64,000 nucleotides of DNA, from assembly GCA_018389105.1 (NCBI GenBank), contig JACATO010000632.1, positions 434,001-498,000 of the forward strand, written 5' to 3'. This document shows positions 48,401 through 60,130 of the stretch, piece after piece. The translations under genes were made by a program, and so were the position numbers. The notes under the pieces were generated by a model that searched no databases, was not told the origin of the DNA, and saw only the letters and a program-made list of their open reading frames with translations. Source of the stretch: Nautilus pompilius (Eukaryota > Mollusca > Cephalopoda > Nautilida > Nautilidae). Numbering within the stretch: position 1 is the stretch's first letter; each line of letters opens with the position of its first letter.

Positions 48401-51400
48401 ACTTTTTTTCTTTCACATTTGGAAATCTATTTGTTTACTCCACAGAAACAAAATGTAAATGATATTAGGCAGCAGACTCAATTATTTAACTTTTAGACAA
48501 TTTCACTTATCTCTTTTTATCTACTTTTATCAAAATCCTGCCTCTACAAAGTTTGGATTCATCAGCTTTTAGAATTTTTAGCCTCTTTACCATTGGAATG
48601 AAAACAGAGATTTTACTATTCTTTTATTGTGTTAGCTAGTATAAAATTTGATAGCTCTTTTATAATTGGATTTTAGTTGAGATCTTCACATTTTCCTGGA
48701 AATGAGAACAGTGACTAAGTTTACAAATTGGAGGTTTACCATTAGTGATCATGCAAGTTTCTTATAGATAGGATAGGCTTATTAGTGTGGTTACTGTGTT
48801 ATTTGAAGCAGGCCAACAAAGTGCCCTCTTAGTCAACTAATGTGTGAGGTTCAGATAACAATAGCCAGCATCCTGAAAACAATGAAGGATTGATCGCTTC
48901 TATATTGGTGTCTATCCTTTAATAATATTTAATTCAAATGCATTCTTTTTTTATTAAAATGCAATAACTAAACATTCATTTTGTACTTTAACAAGATAAA
49001 AAGCAAAACTTTTGATTTCTGTTTTCCTGCTGTATCTTGATGATGTCATTGCTGAGTATTTAGTAAAGATATTGGGAATAAATGAAACATGCATGAGTTA
49101 TACCATAGCTCCCTTGTCAGAAAGACCACCAATATTCTCATCTACTGTGCTGTATGGTGCTCATATTGGTTCCCACATCATTACCTTTTGTGTACAGTAC
49201 TGTGTTGTCTTCACACTGGTTCTGGCACCATAACCTTTTTGCAGACATGTGAACTGCTAAGGATTTTCCACGAGTCACACTGGTTTTGGTTTATATCTCA
49301 CTAAACTCACGGAAACATTAATCTAGTGGAATTTTCTAAGTCTCCACAGTAATTCGGCAGTTTTATGGTTCTCATGGTTTGTCATTTCTCTTATAAGCTC
49401 AAATAGAAGTTCTCTAAAGTGCTTCCATCTCACTAAATGGATAGCACTGAACTGCATTTGTCTATTTATTTAGTGGAAGTGCAGTTAATTAGGGAAACCT
49501 AAAATAAATAAAAGTGGCTCTTAGAGTTTACAGTTCTCTATAAAATTTCATTTGAGCCTTTATAATGGCATTGAAGGAGACTGAAATTATATAGTAAAGC
49601 AGCCTAAACTTTTACTAAAATCATAGAATGCATGCTGGCATCACTTTCCATTTCCTTTGAAAAACTACTGAAAACTTTGATCTTTAATAACTAAAAAAAA
49701 AAGTTGTAAGGGAGACTTTGATATGCTGTATAATGCAAAATTTTCCTAAGATTTTTTAGTATAATCTCTTAGAACAGCTTATCATAAGGAGATAGCACAC
49801 GTTGAAATTAGATTTCTGGGTTAATAATATTAATTCTTATCACTTACACCTTGGAAAAAGATTGAAATAAAAAGTAAGCTAGGTGTACATTCATTCTGTT
49901 ACTGGAAACATGCCAAGCAAACGAGACAGATAAGAACATACAGATAGGATAGTTTTTACAGTAGTTACAAACCGGTGTACCGCAGATCTGTTTTATGCAG
50001 CGAAGGTGTTTTAGTAGATTTGTTTGACATGGGTTTGATTTGTTGGTTATTACTAAAGCAGAATGATTGTTTCAGCACACTGTATTTTAAAAAAATAAAA
50101 AGACACACACTGCTATTTTCCTAAAAAAAAACAAACACATGGATCTTCCTGTTACCCCATAAATAAAATGTTTCTTTTTACAAGGCATGTTTGCAAACTA
50201 TAGTGAGCAAGGTTAGTATGATATTATTCTATCACATTTAGCCGATGTCAGATTACACAAAATGTTTCCATGCACTTCTCATTTGCAGTTGGAACATTTA
50301 ATGCATGTTTTCCCTCATGATTTTCTTTATAAAATAACCATGCCTCTGGTAATCTAAACCATTGTTATTACATCCTACATTCTGTGTAGATTAGCTGAGT
50401 TCAGGTTAACTTTGTGATGCTGATTACTTCATCTCTCTTTATGCAACAGGGAGAGTGAACCTTTGTTCCAAAACTTTATTGCCATGAATCCATTACTCAT
50501 GGATTATATCTTAAATGTTTATCTTTTACTCTAGTATGTTATATTTAAACAGTCAGCATATCATACTTGATTTAAATAATTATGCATATAGAATTTTTCT
50601 CTTAAATTTATCTTTGCATAAGAGAATGGCTTGGATTTCAGATAGAACGTAGCATATTATAACTATTGCAATATTTCTTCAAGGTAAGAGGAAAATGAAC
50701 AAACCATTATAGATATTCTACCTTTTGAGATACAATAAAATGTTTCAAATTAAAGCAAATAATTCATATAACTTATTCATTTATCAGTTTGGTTTTCAGA
50801 AATTTACTCACATTTTAAAATGTTTCTTAGCTTCTATGCATTCATTGTCATTTCCAAAAACCCTCTAGGAGTAGTTTGGATGGATTTACATTGAAAATGA
50901 GACATTACCAAACTTTGAAAACTATTTTTTGATAGAAGTTAAGGGTGCATTCAATAATTGCCATGAAAATCAAAACATTTGCAAGTCAGAGTTAGATTCG
51001 TGGTCAAAATTGCATATCTACTGAGCCAGTAAGGATGAGTAAAGTTTGCTGGATCTACTTCCACATCATTGGCATTGTTTTTGTTTGGTGTCTTACATCC
51101 TTTGAAATGTAGCAACAGGTTAAATTTTTCAATTAAAAGGTAGCAGGATTGTCTGTGCACAATATACAAACCTAAAATAAACAACAAACAGTAGTGATTA
51201 CAAAGTGGGATAACAAAATATAATGGCAAAGAAAGAGAACCAACTCTTCTTTAGTATGTAAGTGTGCATACCAAGAAACTGGTTGAGTTTTCCTGACATT
51301 AAGCTGTAACATTTAAATAGATTGTTTGAGGTTTGTTTTGCTTTATTGAAACTCAGTATGAGTATATTTAAAATGATATTCTCTAATTCATATGTTAGGT

Positions 51401-52631
51401 ATGCATTAAATTATAAGTTTTTTTTTTGGTAATTATTTAGGCAAGCATTCTTACATGAAGATGCCTGGCCTTCATGTAACATTTCAAATTATCTGGAATC
51501 GTTGTATGATCCAGGGGAAGTAAGTACTGATTACCTACCAGCTTAGAATCTCAACTTTACTCTTGACTCAAAAGAAAATAAATGTGAACACATGGCTAAT
51601 AACTTAGAATAATATTAATTTAAAAAAAAATGGTTTTATTGATTTTAAGAATGTCTTCTATTGTATTATCCTAAGGTTTCTTTCTGTGAGTAGGTGAGTT
51701 CTTATATGGAAAAGATGCAAGTATTACAGCTTCAGGACAAAAGAGTTTTGAAAGGAAAATTGAAAATTACAATGACCTGGTCTAACTCAATTAGAAGCTA
51801 TAATTTAAGGTGTTTTTTTTTTTTTTAAATATATAATGATAGGCTCAAACTGTACAAATATATTGATAATTTGTGTGTCCACTGATGTCAATAAGGAAGC
51901 ATTTGGAAAAAGTACCATAATTACTATTGGTACATGAATGGAATTTATACATGCGTACATATATACGTGTGCACACACCATATCTTATTACTATATAATT
52001 TTGTTTAGTGTTGTGGATCCATAAGAAAGAGTTAACTTGTAGGCAAAGATCAATCTCTAGGTTAGTTAGTCTAACTGCTTCTAAGTGAAGCATAGAACCA
52101 TTATTATTATTGTTGTTGCTGTTGTTCTCTTTCTTTTAGTAATTCAGATCATTAAGCCATATCTAAGCTGCCCAACTCAGTGTTGGTTCATTCACTCAGT
52201 GATGATTAAGCAGGACGCTGTATATAGACAAACCTGATTAGCCTGTGATTCCTGGTTCACCTTAACAACTTTTGCATTGAAAAATCTTTATCGCCATTTT
52301 TTAAACTAAAATTAAGTCAATTTCTTCATTTTCTTTTTTTTAGAATAGAAGCTAAATAATTTGTATATTTAATGTCTAGCTCTGTAAATAGAGATGGAAA
52401 TATTTCTTAATCTGGCTATTAAATGTAAGTCTATATATCAGCTGAATGGAATTTTAAAAGGGCAGATGTTCAGAGCATCATGGTTGGTTCTCTTTTATTT
52501 CATGTGACCTGCTAGAACTTAGATAATTAAGTAGATTTTGTATCTGTAAATATATTAAAAACTAAAAATACAACAATAGCAATAACAGTATATTTTAAAG
52601 TTTAAATTATTTGCTTTCTATTACTATCCAG
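45447..52631. other. Probable intron between the two candidate exons
   Basis: About 7.2 kb bounded by GTATGT at 45,447 and a pyrimidine-rich stretch ending in CTATCCAG at 52,631. It is AT-rich with long A/T runs. I found no classified transposon in it, which contrasts with the element-dense 1-40 kb. A few CpG-bearing patches (47,345-47,365 and 47,640-47,780) have no coding frame. Confidence 0.4.
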
Positions 52632-52801
52632 CTTATGGTCAAAGTTCTTCCATGAATCCTACCTTGGACTTAGCTTCAGCAGCCAATGGACTTGGCAAAA
52701 GCACAGAGAAAAGATTTTTGGCAACTAGCCTTATGTCATTTACCTTCATCTTGTATATCAAACATATGACAGTTAATCCTGTAGTTCTCCTCAAAACCTA
52801 A
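52632..52801 (+). CDS. Candidate coding exon (possibly terminal), unknown protein
   Basis: It follows TTTCTATTACTATCCAG, a good acceptor. With the single G carried over from the exon at 45,446 the frame reads AYGQSSSMNPTLDLASAANG, then LGKSTEKRFLATSLMSFTFI, then LYIKHMTVNPVVLLKT and a stop at 52,799-52,801. The first 23 residues look like real low-complexity regulatory protein sequence; the last 30 look more like translated intron or 3'UTR. No GT donor fits between them (the nearest alternative is a weak GC donor, CTTG|GCAAAA). Either this is a terminal exon with a divergent tail or the call is partly wrong. I do not recognise the protein. Confidence 0.4.
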
Positions 52802-54690
52802 GATAAGTCTTCCATTTTAATAATTTGCAACATGTCACATATTATTAATACAGTAGGTCAATATTTCAATATTTATTTTAAAATAATCTTGTCTTCCATC
52901 TCAATGACAGTAGGTTTATCCTTGGTACTTATAATAGTAAAAAAGGTATTTTAATCTTCTCCTTAAAGATGTCAATAATGGTTTGTGTACATCATCGATA
53001 AAGTATTTGTAAACTGGTGGGAGAAAATAAGACTATAACATTAAAATTAATAATATGATTTGCAAAAACGGGTTAAAAATTCATTTGTCTCGATTCTGTT
53101 GATCTTATGATAAAAAATTTTTAAAAAATAACTTGAGATGGTAACTTAAAAAAGATCTGCTTATTATTTGAAAAGGCAAACGTTCTATTAGGTAGTGTCA
53201 TGGTCTCCATATAATCAAGTAGTCTAATTTAGTCTAAACTTGTGGAACGAACCTCTCTTGTCAGTCTTTTAGGGGTCACCCACACATAAGATGTCTGGTG
53301 TGATAAAATACACAAAACGAACGTGAAGTAAAATTACCCATCAAACACCTGTTGGTTTTTGAGATGGTAGATAGTGTTGTTTGTCAGGAGGGAATGCCGT
53401 GTGGGTGGTTGCAGCCAATATTAGGTGCATAACTCAGCCTGGCTTTGTCCTCCTGTATAAACCAGTTTGTATTTTAAAAAAAATAAATGAAGACAAGGAA
53501 ACTTAATGTCATGATATGGAATAAAAGCAGTTAACTTTGGGTTCATGCTTATAGACAATCACTTTGATTCCATATCTGTTAAAGGCCAGCCCCCTACCTG
53601 CCTGCCTACCTACCCCTTTTTCTCGCTTTAATTTTATGAAAGAAAAAACAGAAAAACACTTTTTGTAAATTCTGATGAAAGAAAATGACTAAAACAACAA
53701 CTGTATTGTCAGTAATTAAAAGGTGAGTAGCCACCAGTAGGTTTCTAGCCTCACACCCTTTACCACCTGCCAACGACACCGCTCTTGTGTTTTTTCTTCT
53801 CTAGCAGGATTAAAGACCTGATAATAGTGTAGTATGGTTACTGGGTAACATTGTGCACTTAGTGTTAAAGGTTCAGTTCTACAAGCCAGGATGTAGTGGG
53901 TGTGGGAGGAATGACAGTAATACAAGTTTTTCAGTCTCTTTGCTCTTCGTTCCACAACAGTGAAATCTTTCCTTCTCCTAATTTGGATAGATTTTTTTTA
54001 TTTATTCCTTGCTTTCGGTTTTATTTAATTTATTCATTTGCTAAACCTTTGAATCTCTGCATAAGTATATTTTCATCTTTTTTGCTGTACTTGTTTATTT
54101 TGCAAGATGATCATTTATTTCCTTGATCTCTTTACTGCAAGTAGACTGATATCTAATTTGATAATTTTCATCTCTCTTTTCTTTATATATTTTGTTTTGT
54201 TTTGTTTTCATTCATGGTTGATTTATTTATTCAGTCTTTTCTCTCTCTGCCTTCCCCCTCTCCTCTTGCAGTTTGTCCTCCTCTTCACATTGCATGTATG
54301 TATTACCTAATTTATTCACTTTGCAACATCATTGTCTGATTGACTTTATTGTTGTATGTGGGTGTTGCCTGGTTTTGTCTCTCTTTTACTAACAATTCAT
54401 CAGTACCGTTAATTAATGTATAATTTCTTTTTTATCAGAGGCATATAAAATCAAAATTATATTTGTATATTCAAAGTTCAATAGTTTAAAAAAAAAAACT
54501 CTTTTGTTTGTTTGTTTATTAAGAAGTAGCCCACCCAAACAGTCTGGTATACCTGAAGGACCTGGCTAGCTGGCAGAAACACCTGTGTTTGGTTAGGTAC
54601 TGAAGTAGGCCTGAGGATTGGTAGTGTAAGAACTTACTAAGGTTTTATCAGATCCAACCAGGAATACTCACAGAAAGTTGATAGCTCAGA
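52802..54690. other. Non-coding stretch
   Basis: If 52,632 opens a terminal exon, its 3'UTR starts here. AATAAA words occur (for example 53,480-53,485), but with no clear downstream GT-rich element. The stretch also holds CCTGCCTGCCTACCTACC near 53,597 and T-rich runs at 53,990-54,240. No other feature is supported. Confidence 0.35.
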
Positions 54691-54911
54691 TTTTGACATT
54701 CTTGGCTGATGCTGGGGAATAGAACTGTAATCGGAGCCTGCTTGCAGTGGCTTAGCCCTGCTACCTTGGCTGGGGGTGGGTAAGAGAGGGAGAGAAGCTG
54801 GGGGCATCAGCATCTGTTGGCTGCCTCACTACTATCAGTGTAACTTCAGCAGGCAGTGAGCGAGCTAGAGCCAGGCAAGGTCTATCTGTCTACACAGCCT
54901 CTTTGTAACAG
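54690..54911 (+). other. GC-richer segment ending in a splice donor; possible non-coding exon
   Basis: A block of about 220 bp is clearly richer in G and C than its surroundings (CTGGGGGCATCAGCATCTGT, GGCAGTGAGCGAGCTAGAGC). It ends at GTAACAG|GTATGT, a strong 5' splice site. No continuous coding frame with a good start runs through it, so it could be an upstream untranslated exon or an alternative first exon. The part before it (54,530-54,610) has GGACCTGGCTAGCTGGCAGA, recalling the SINE body, so it may instead be repeat-derived. Confidence 0.25.
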
Positions 54912-57540
54912 GTATGTACTGATGCTAGCTAGCACAGCCTTACATTTAATTGTCTTCAAGAAACTAAGACTTACCTACCTTATTGATATAAAATAATATG
55001 AAACAATAATATATAAACAACAAATATTATTATAATTATTATTAATAATAATAATATTAAAATGATTATTTTTTTAAAATTTTAATTGTTGATTAGGCAA
55101 AGGATTTACCTATGCAATTTGAACCCTCCTCTTTTGCCTAGTTAGATAGATACCCACCTACCTACTTACCTGTATAACTCTACACCTGTATGCCTGTTCT
55201 AAGGTAGATAGGTATATACCATTCAATGTTAAAAATAATATTAAAAATTTAAATAAGTAAATGATAAACAAAATGTAGGATTTTAAGAGAAAATTACTAA
55301 TATTTTTATGTTGATTTCAGATGATGTATTTTTTTATTGTTGTTAAAATGAAAAAGTAAACATTTGTGATAAAATCTTATGTTAAGGGTCTGGTGCTAGG
55401 TTTCACGGATGTCCAAATGCTAATTGATTTTGGGGATACACAATTTCTTATATTCTTTCTACTGGGCAACAACAACAGCAAAATCTATCCAGATATTTAG
55501 GGTTGAGCTATAAGCATATTGCCAGGATACACAATTGGCTATATGTTATAACTCTCTTTCTAAATCTCTAAATTATTTGTAGGGATTACAGGTCATCTGG
55601 TTAATCTTGCTGGTGCAGAGAAAATTGTTATGTTTGCTAATTAATTAAAAATAAATAATGAAATTCTATTTTAAGGAAAATAACAGTGGATCTGAGTAGT
55701 CTAACAATTCCAAGGATTTCTATGAGTTGTTTGCTTTTTCCCTTACTGTGATCGTTTGTAGATAAATTCTTGTGTGGCTCAAATACTGATGTGAACCGTT
55801 ATATATACAATAAGGAAGGCTATGTTAAAAATACAGCAAAATGTCTTATGGAATGGATAATAGTGATATTGGCCATAGAACTAAGTGATTCCAACAAAGT
55901 GATGTTTCATGGGGAATTCAAATACATGGAAGAGACTTTTTTGGTTGTTCAGATGAGCAACCGGTACCATGATCCAAGACATTCGGATTCCAAGCGATGT
56001 TCAGCTGCTTTTATTTATTTCAGACACCTTCATTTATTTTCCTGGGAAACCGGGAGCAACTGTTTTCAGCCATTAAGATTCTTGAGAAAGAAGAGAAACA
56101 TCAAAAAATATAGAAAACCTGATTTTTAAAAAAGTTGTTGGGAACTGACTATCAATAGTAAACTATTTATTGGCTTATCTTATTTCTCTTAAATGTTGCC
56201 TTGCTGTAGGATTTTTGAGCTACCTACCTTTCTGAGCCAATGTGGAAACTTATTTCAACTATGATGACCTCGTTTGAGAGAACCGTGAATATCTTCAGTT
56301 ACAGTGAGAAACGTTTTAGCCATGTGTTTTTACAACTATTATTGCTTTCGATTATGAGTAACAAGGACAAAGAAAATCAAAATATTATAGTTAATGTGCT
56401 ATAATCAAGATAAACCAGTTCAAGATAGTACTATTGCTTTTCTGCCTTGCATTTTTATTTCCATAAATTATTTCTGCTCATTTATACGTTGTTTTTTTTT
56501 TTTTTTTCTTACTTAATATCCAACAATCTCCACCCTTGCGGTACCCACCAGTACAACTTGTTCATTACGATAGACACATGACATGTGATAAAATTAAATT
56601 CTGTTCGTTCTTGTAAATCCAAAATTTTACAGCCAAAAATAAATAAATAAGAGACTAATGTAACATTAAGGTTTTGAATTAACTATAAGATTATAACTTT
56701 TATAAAATAAAATTTTAGAAATTAATGTTTCCACTCACTTTTTTGTAAAAGATTTTCTATTGTTGACATGTTTTACTGCTATAGGATAAATTGACCTGTA
56801 ATGGAAGTTGATGATCTTATATAAGGGAAGATAATCGTGGAAAAGTGATTTACATTTCTTGTATAAAAATGCTCTCTGATGCTTTGCACAGTGATTGTTG
56901 AATATAATGTATAATTTTAAAGTTATGTATTTAAAATAATTATACAGTGCAATTATTATTATTATTATTGTTGTTATTATATAAAGTTAACATAATTTTA
57001 AAATTATTTATGAAGAAAGGTTTATTTGACAAGGTTATTTTCTAAACTTGTTTAACTAACCATCTTTAAATACAAATCATTTAGGGCAACTTAAAAAAAA
57101 AAACAACCGGAAACACAACAACAACAGCACAGTACAGTACAGTACAGCAGGCTGACAGCAGCGTTGTTGACGGTACTTCATTGGTAGAAGCTGTTACATC
57201 TTCTGTCTATGCAGTCCGACCGAGGAGGGTTAGATGGAGGAGATACGATCGCTGCCTAACCGGGTCAACATAAATACCTAAAACCTTATATTGTAGCTCG
57301 TTAGGGGAACTGAAATAGTTCAGTTGGCCCCCCCCTAATTTACCCAGGTTTGCTATTAAATGAAGCGGTGAACAGTGAAGCGAAAGTACACACACCCTCT
57401 TTTATTCAGATGTCGGTATTTATCTCAGTGTTGTATCTGAGCTGTAAACACTATAAATTATAATATATTTTGTTCGTTCATCATCTTGATTTCTTTATTT
57501 TTTTTAAAGTAAAATTTCTAGTTTGTTTTGTTTTATTTTA
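54912..57540. other. Non-coding stretch with one long unassigned frame
   Basis: Contains ATT/TAA-rich simple sequence (55,020-55,065; 56,952-56,980), ACCTACCT runs near 55,152, and an open frame of about 119 codons at 55,770-56,129. That frame contains KVMFHGEFKYMEETFLVVQM and RYHDPRHSDSKRCSAAFIYF, follows a TTTGTAG acceptor-like end and matches no family I know. Short CAGTA repeats at 57,127-57,146 precede the CpG-rich block. Confidence 0.4.
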
Positions 57541-57684
57541 TTTTGGAGCGACACGTACTGTGTGTCTGCGGAGTTTGTTAGGGGGGGGGCTGGTTGACAC
57601 GAACCGGTTCACCTGACGTTCCGTCTTACGTTGGTGGTCCTGCCCGACTACCTCGTAGTTACTACCTATTACATATTGAACGGC

Positions 57685-58117
57685 ATGGCTTCCGTGGTGC
57701 CGTGATTGGCAGTCCTCCGTCCCCCGTTTATTTACTCCGTTTACATGTTAAACCGCGAAGTCCATTGACTGCAGGCTGTACTACATTATTCAGGAGTCGG
57801 TCGGTCTCTATTGATTCCATCTTTCTTCGTTGGTGCGAGCCGCGCCATCATCCATGGTAGATACTCCGCTGGTACGTGGACCAGCTCGGCTAACGACACC
57901 GGACGGACACCACCCCAGGGGGCTGTGTCTAGGCTTGGGGTGGTCAGTACCATGCGCTGCGGTGGGGCTGCTGCTGCTGGACCGAGGAGATTTGCACCTG
58001 GCCATTCTGCTGTTTGCTTTCCCCGCCCGCTGGACCCGGGATTCCTCCACCTCGGTCGATGTTCTGGAATGCCACCGACCTGGCGGCCAGACTCGCGGAA
58101 CTAAAGAAGATGGATAA
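57685..58117 (+). promoter_or_regulatory. 5'UTR with several upstream ORFs
   Basis: Upstream ATGs precede the inferred start at 58,110. One at 57,685 gives a six-codon ORF (MASVVP). One at 57,952 (A at -3) gives a 50-codon ORF that ends at 58,104, five bases before the start. One at 57,854 gives an 87-codon ORF that ends at 58,117. The last overlaps the main start in another frame, with the two sharing ATGGATAA. An overlapping upstream ORF is a known way to hold down translation of the main frame. The alternative is that the 87-codon frame, which has a hydrophobic stretch (AAVGLLLL...LAILLFAF), is itself translated. Transcript evidence would decide. Confidence 0.4.
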
Positions 58118-58156
58118 AACAAGTACGACTTCTGCTGCTGCTGCTGCTGCTGCTGG
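58110..58156 (+). CDS. First coding exon, polyalanine-leading protein
   Basis: The ATG at 58,110 sits in a good context (A at -3, G at +4: GAAGATGG). It reads Met-Asp-Lys-Thr-Ser-Thr-Thr-Ser followed by seven alanines, all GCT codons. The exon ends at GCTGG|GTAAGA, a strong splice donor, leaving two bases of a codon (phase 2). It lies inside the CpG-rich block with a probable long 5'UTR. An N-terminal Ser/Thr then Ala tract is common in nuclear regulatory proteins but identifies nothing. The phase does not let the exons at 45.3 or 52.6 kb follow it, as they lie upstream. It is therefore either an alternative promoter of the same gene or a new gene continuing beyond 64 kb. Gene unknown. Confidence 0.5.
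58131..58154. repeat. (GCT)n coding trinucleotide repeat
   Basis: Seven GCT units after TCT encode the alanine run of the start exon. Such a tract is length-variable by nature. Confidence 0.9.
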
Positions 58157-60130
58157 GTAAGATTTGTGTTCGCACTTTGACGTCGAAGGCTTAGGTTTTC
58201 TCACAGCTAATGAGTTTAAAGTTTATGTAATCCCGACACCGACGACGACCCGGCGGTTATGGTGGATGTTGCCCAGTAGCTTGTTGATATGTCGAGGGTG
58301 GGAGCGAGTAGGGGGAATTGATTATCAAAGTCGAACTCGGTCCTGGCTGTTTAAATGTTGTCGGCAACACTCAGCAGCCATGTTTGTCTGGGTTAAATAG
58401 ACCTTTCCTCCTGCCCACCCAGGTTCCTGCACGTGCCTTACCGCTCGAACCCCCTCTCCCTTGGGGAGGGGCCGCCGGCACTCGAAGACATCCTTTGTAG
58501 CTTGTATACATATACAATTAGACTTTGTCGGCTTGCGTGTGGATTTCGTTAACTTGAGCGAAAGGTGAGACGGTGATGATCTTCGATGTTGCTGTACGTC
58601 AGCTCCTGCCGCCACCACCGTGCGAAATTTTATCGCCGTTCTCGTATAATCATCGAGTAACTAAAAGAGGCAGACTTGGCTGACCCGCCTACTGCTACCC
58701 CCAAGCCAGCTCTCTCTCTCCCTCCCCTCTACTTTCCTCACTGTTTCCCGTAACCTTGAAAATGTCAGAGGACATTAAATACGCGGTTTAGTAGATTGAT
58801 CTCTGCATATTTCCACAGCTAGACTTCAAACAAATCCATTCATTTAAAAATATGTAAATATCAAACATTAACGTGCACCAAAATTGTTTGAAGGAGGAAT
58901 GTTTTCAAATTTTGTTTATTATTATTTTTTTTAATGTTAGTCTCTAGATTTATAAAATGCGGTATATCTAAATAAAACTCGTTAAATAATTTTTTTTAAC
59001 TGCCAAGATGATAAAAGGACGAACAGCGGTACACTTCTTTCATGCAGTAACTCGCTCCCGAACCAGCTAGACATGCCAATTAATTACACTTGTTGCCATT
59101 TCCCTTTATATTTTAGTTGTCATGTGTTTGTATGTTCCAAGAGAACTAATGTGTACATTTTACATCAGGTTGATATCATTAAAAAATCTTTTTTTTTTTA
59201 AAATCAAGATCAAAACTTGAAATGTGTCAAGTAAATAGAAAGCATGTTAGCCTGCAAGCATTAACATAATAATATGCATTTGTGAAAGTTTTGATAGGAA
59301 TGTAAATTGCTCCACAACTTTCCATGTCAATGTCATCAGTAAAAGCTCTGAGGCACTTTGTGCGGACTTAAGAAGGGGCAGAATCAGTACTCCTTACATT
59401 AAGGACTGTCTGTTGGACCCACTGTTGTAAGGAATACTGAGCTTAAACAGGCCTGTATCTCTACTACCCAACTGATGATAATAGAGCACTTTTTGTGATG
59501 TTCTATTAGGTAAGTTATTTTATTTGGAAAAAAATTACCAAAAGGTAGTACTAATGCATAGTTAAAAAAGAAATACATAAATATCTAAAAAAAAAATACT
59601 ATAGAAGGGATCAGTGCAGACAAATAAGTTATTCATGGTTTGTCATTGCTTTCAGATTCAAAAAGTGAAAACTTGGTTGTAAAAATAATTTAGGTAGAAA
59701 GTGTATTTTTTCCTTATTCCATTGTGTTCGAGATTGCACATTTTTTATAAAAACAAAGAGAAATAATAATTCTATGGTCACAACTAGTGCAAGAATATAT
59801 TAGGGTGGATTGAATTTTCCAAGCTGACTTTTCAAGTAGTTTAAATTAGACACTACAGAGCAGAATTTACTACTATTATGAGAATTAAAACATGAGATTT
59901 TTTTTTTTTTTTAATTTAAGAGTTGAATTATTAATTGAAAACAGTTGGTTTTCTTGTTTCTGATAAAAGCATGTATAGCTTTGTGAAGAACATGAGAGAC
60001 TAATAAAACATCTTAAATATACTTTTAAAATATGCAGATATAACAACAAACCAATATTTGGACATGGTAACTATGTTCCTATATAAAGATCAGCTCAGAA
60101 ATATGTAAGAACGCATCTGCCACTAAGCAC
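58157..60130. other. Probable first intron, 5' part
   Basis: Starts with the donor GTAAGA. CpG richness continues to about 58,640, then the sequence falls back to AT-rich DNA with long T and A runs (59,189-59,198; 59,899-59,912). I see no exon or classified element. Confidence 0.4.

Larger units (their letters stand above)
57540..58640 (+). promoter_or_regulatory. CpG-island-like promoter region
   Basis: CpG dinucleotides, rare elsewhere, are dense here (GAGCGACACGTACTG, CTCCGTCCCCCGTTT, GGCTAACGACACCGGACGG, GGGCCGCCGGCACTCG). The block surrounds a start exon with a strong donor at 58,157. Motifs on both sides of the exon include TGACGTCG (58,178-58,185, CRE/ATF-like), CACGTG (58,430-58,435, E-box) and TACGTCAG (near 58,595). 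I see no clear TATA box; a broad TATA-less promoter is the simplest reading. The persistence of CpG suggests the region is unmethylated in the germ line (inference). Confidence 0.65.

Noticed and set aside
57808-58204. Minus-strand frames across the CpG-rich block (polyalanine in MRKPKPSTSKCEHKSYP...)
   Set aside because: The GCT repeat gives open alanine or glutamine runs on both strands. The strong GTAAGA donor and good ATG context support the plus strand instead.
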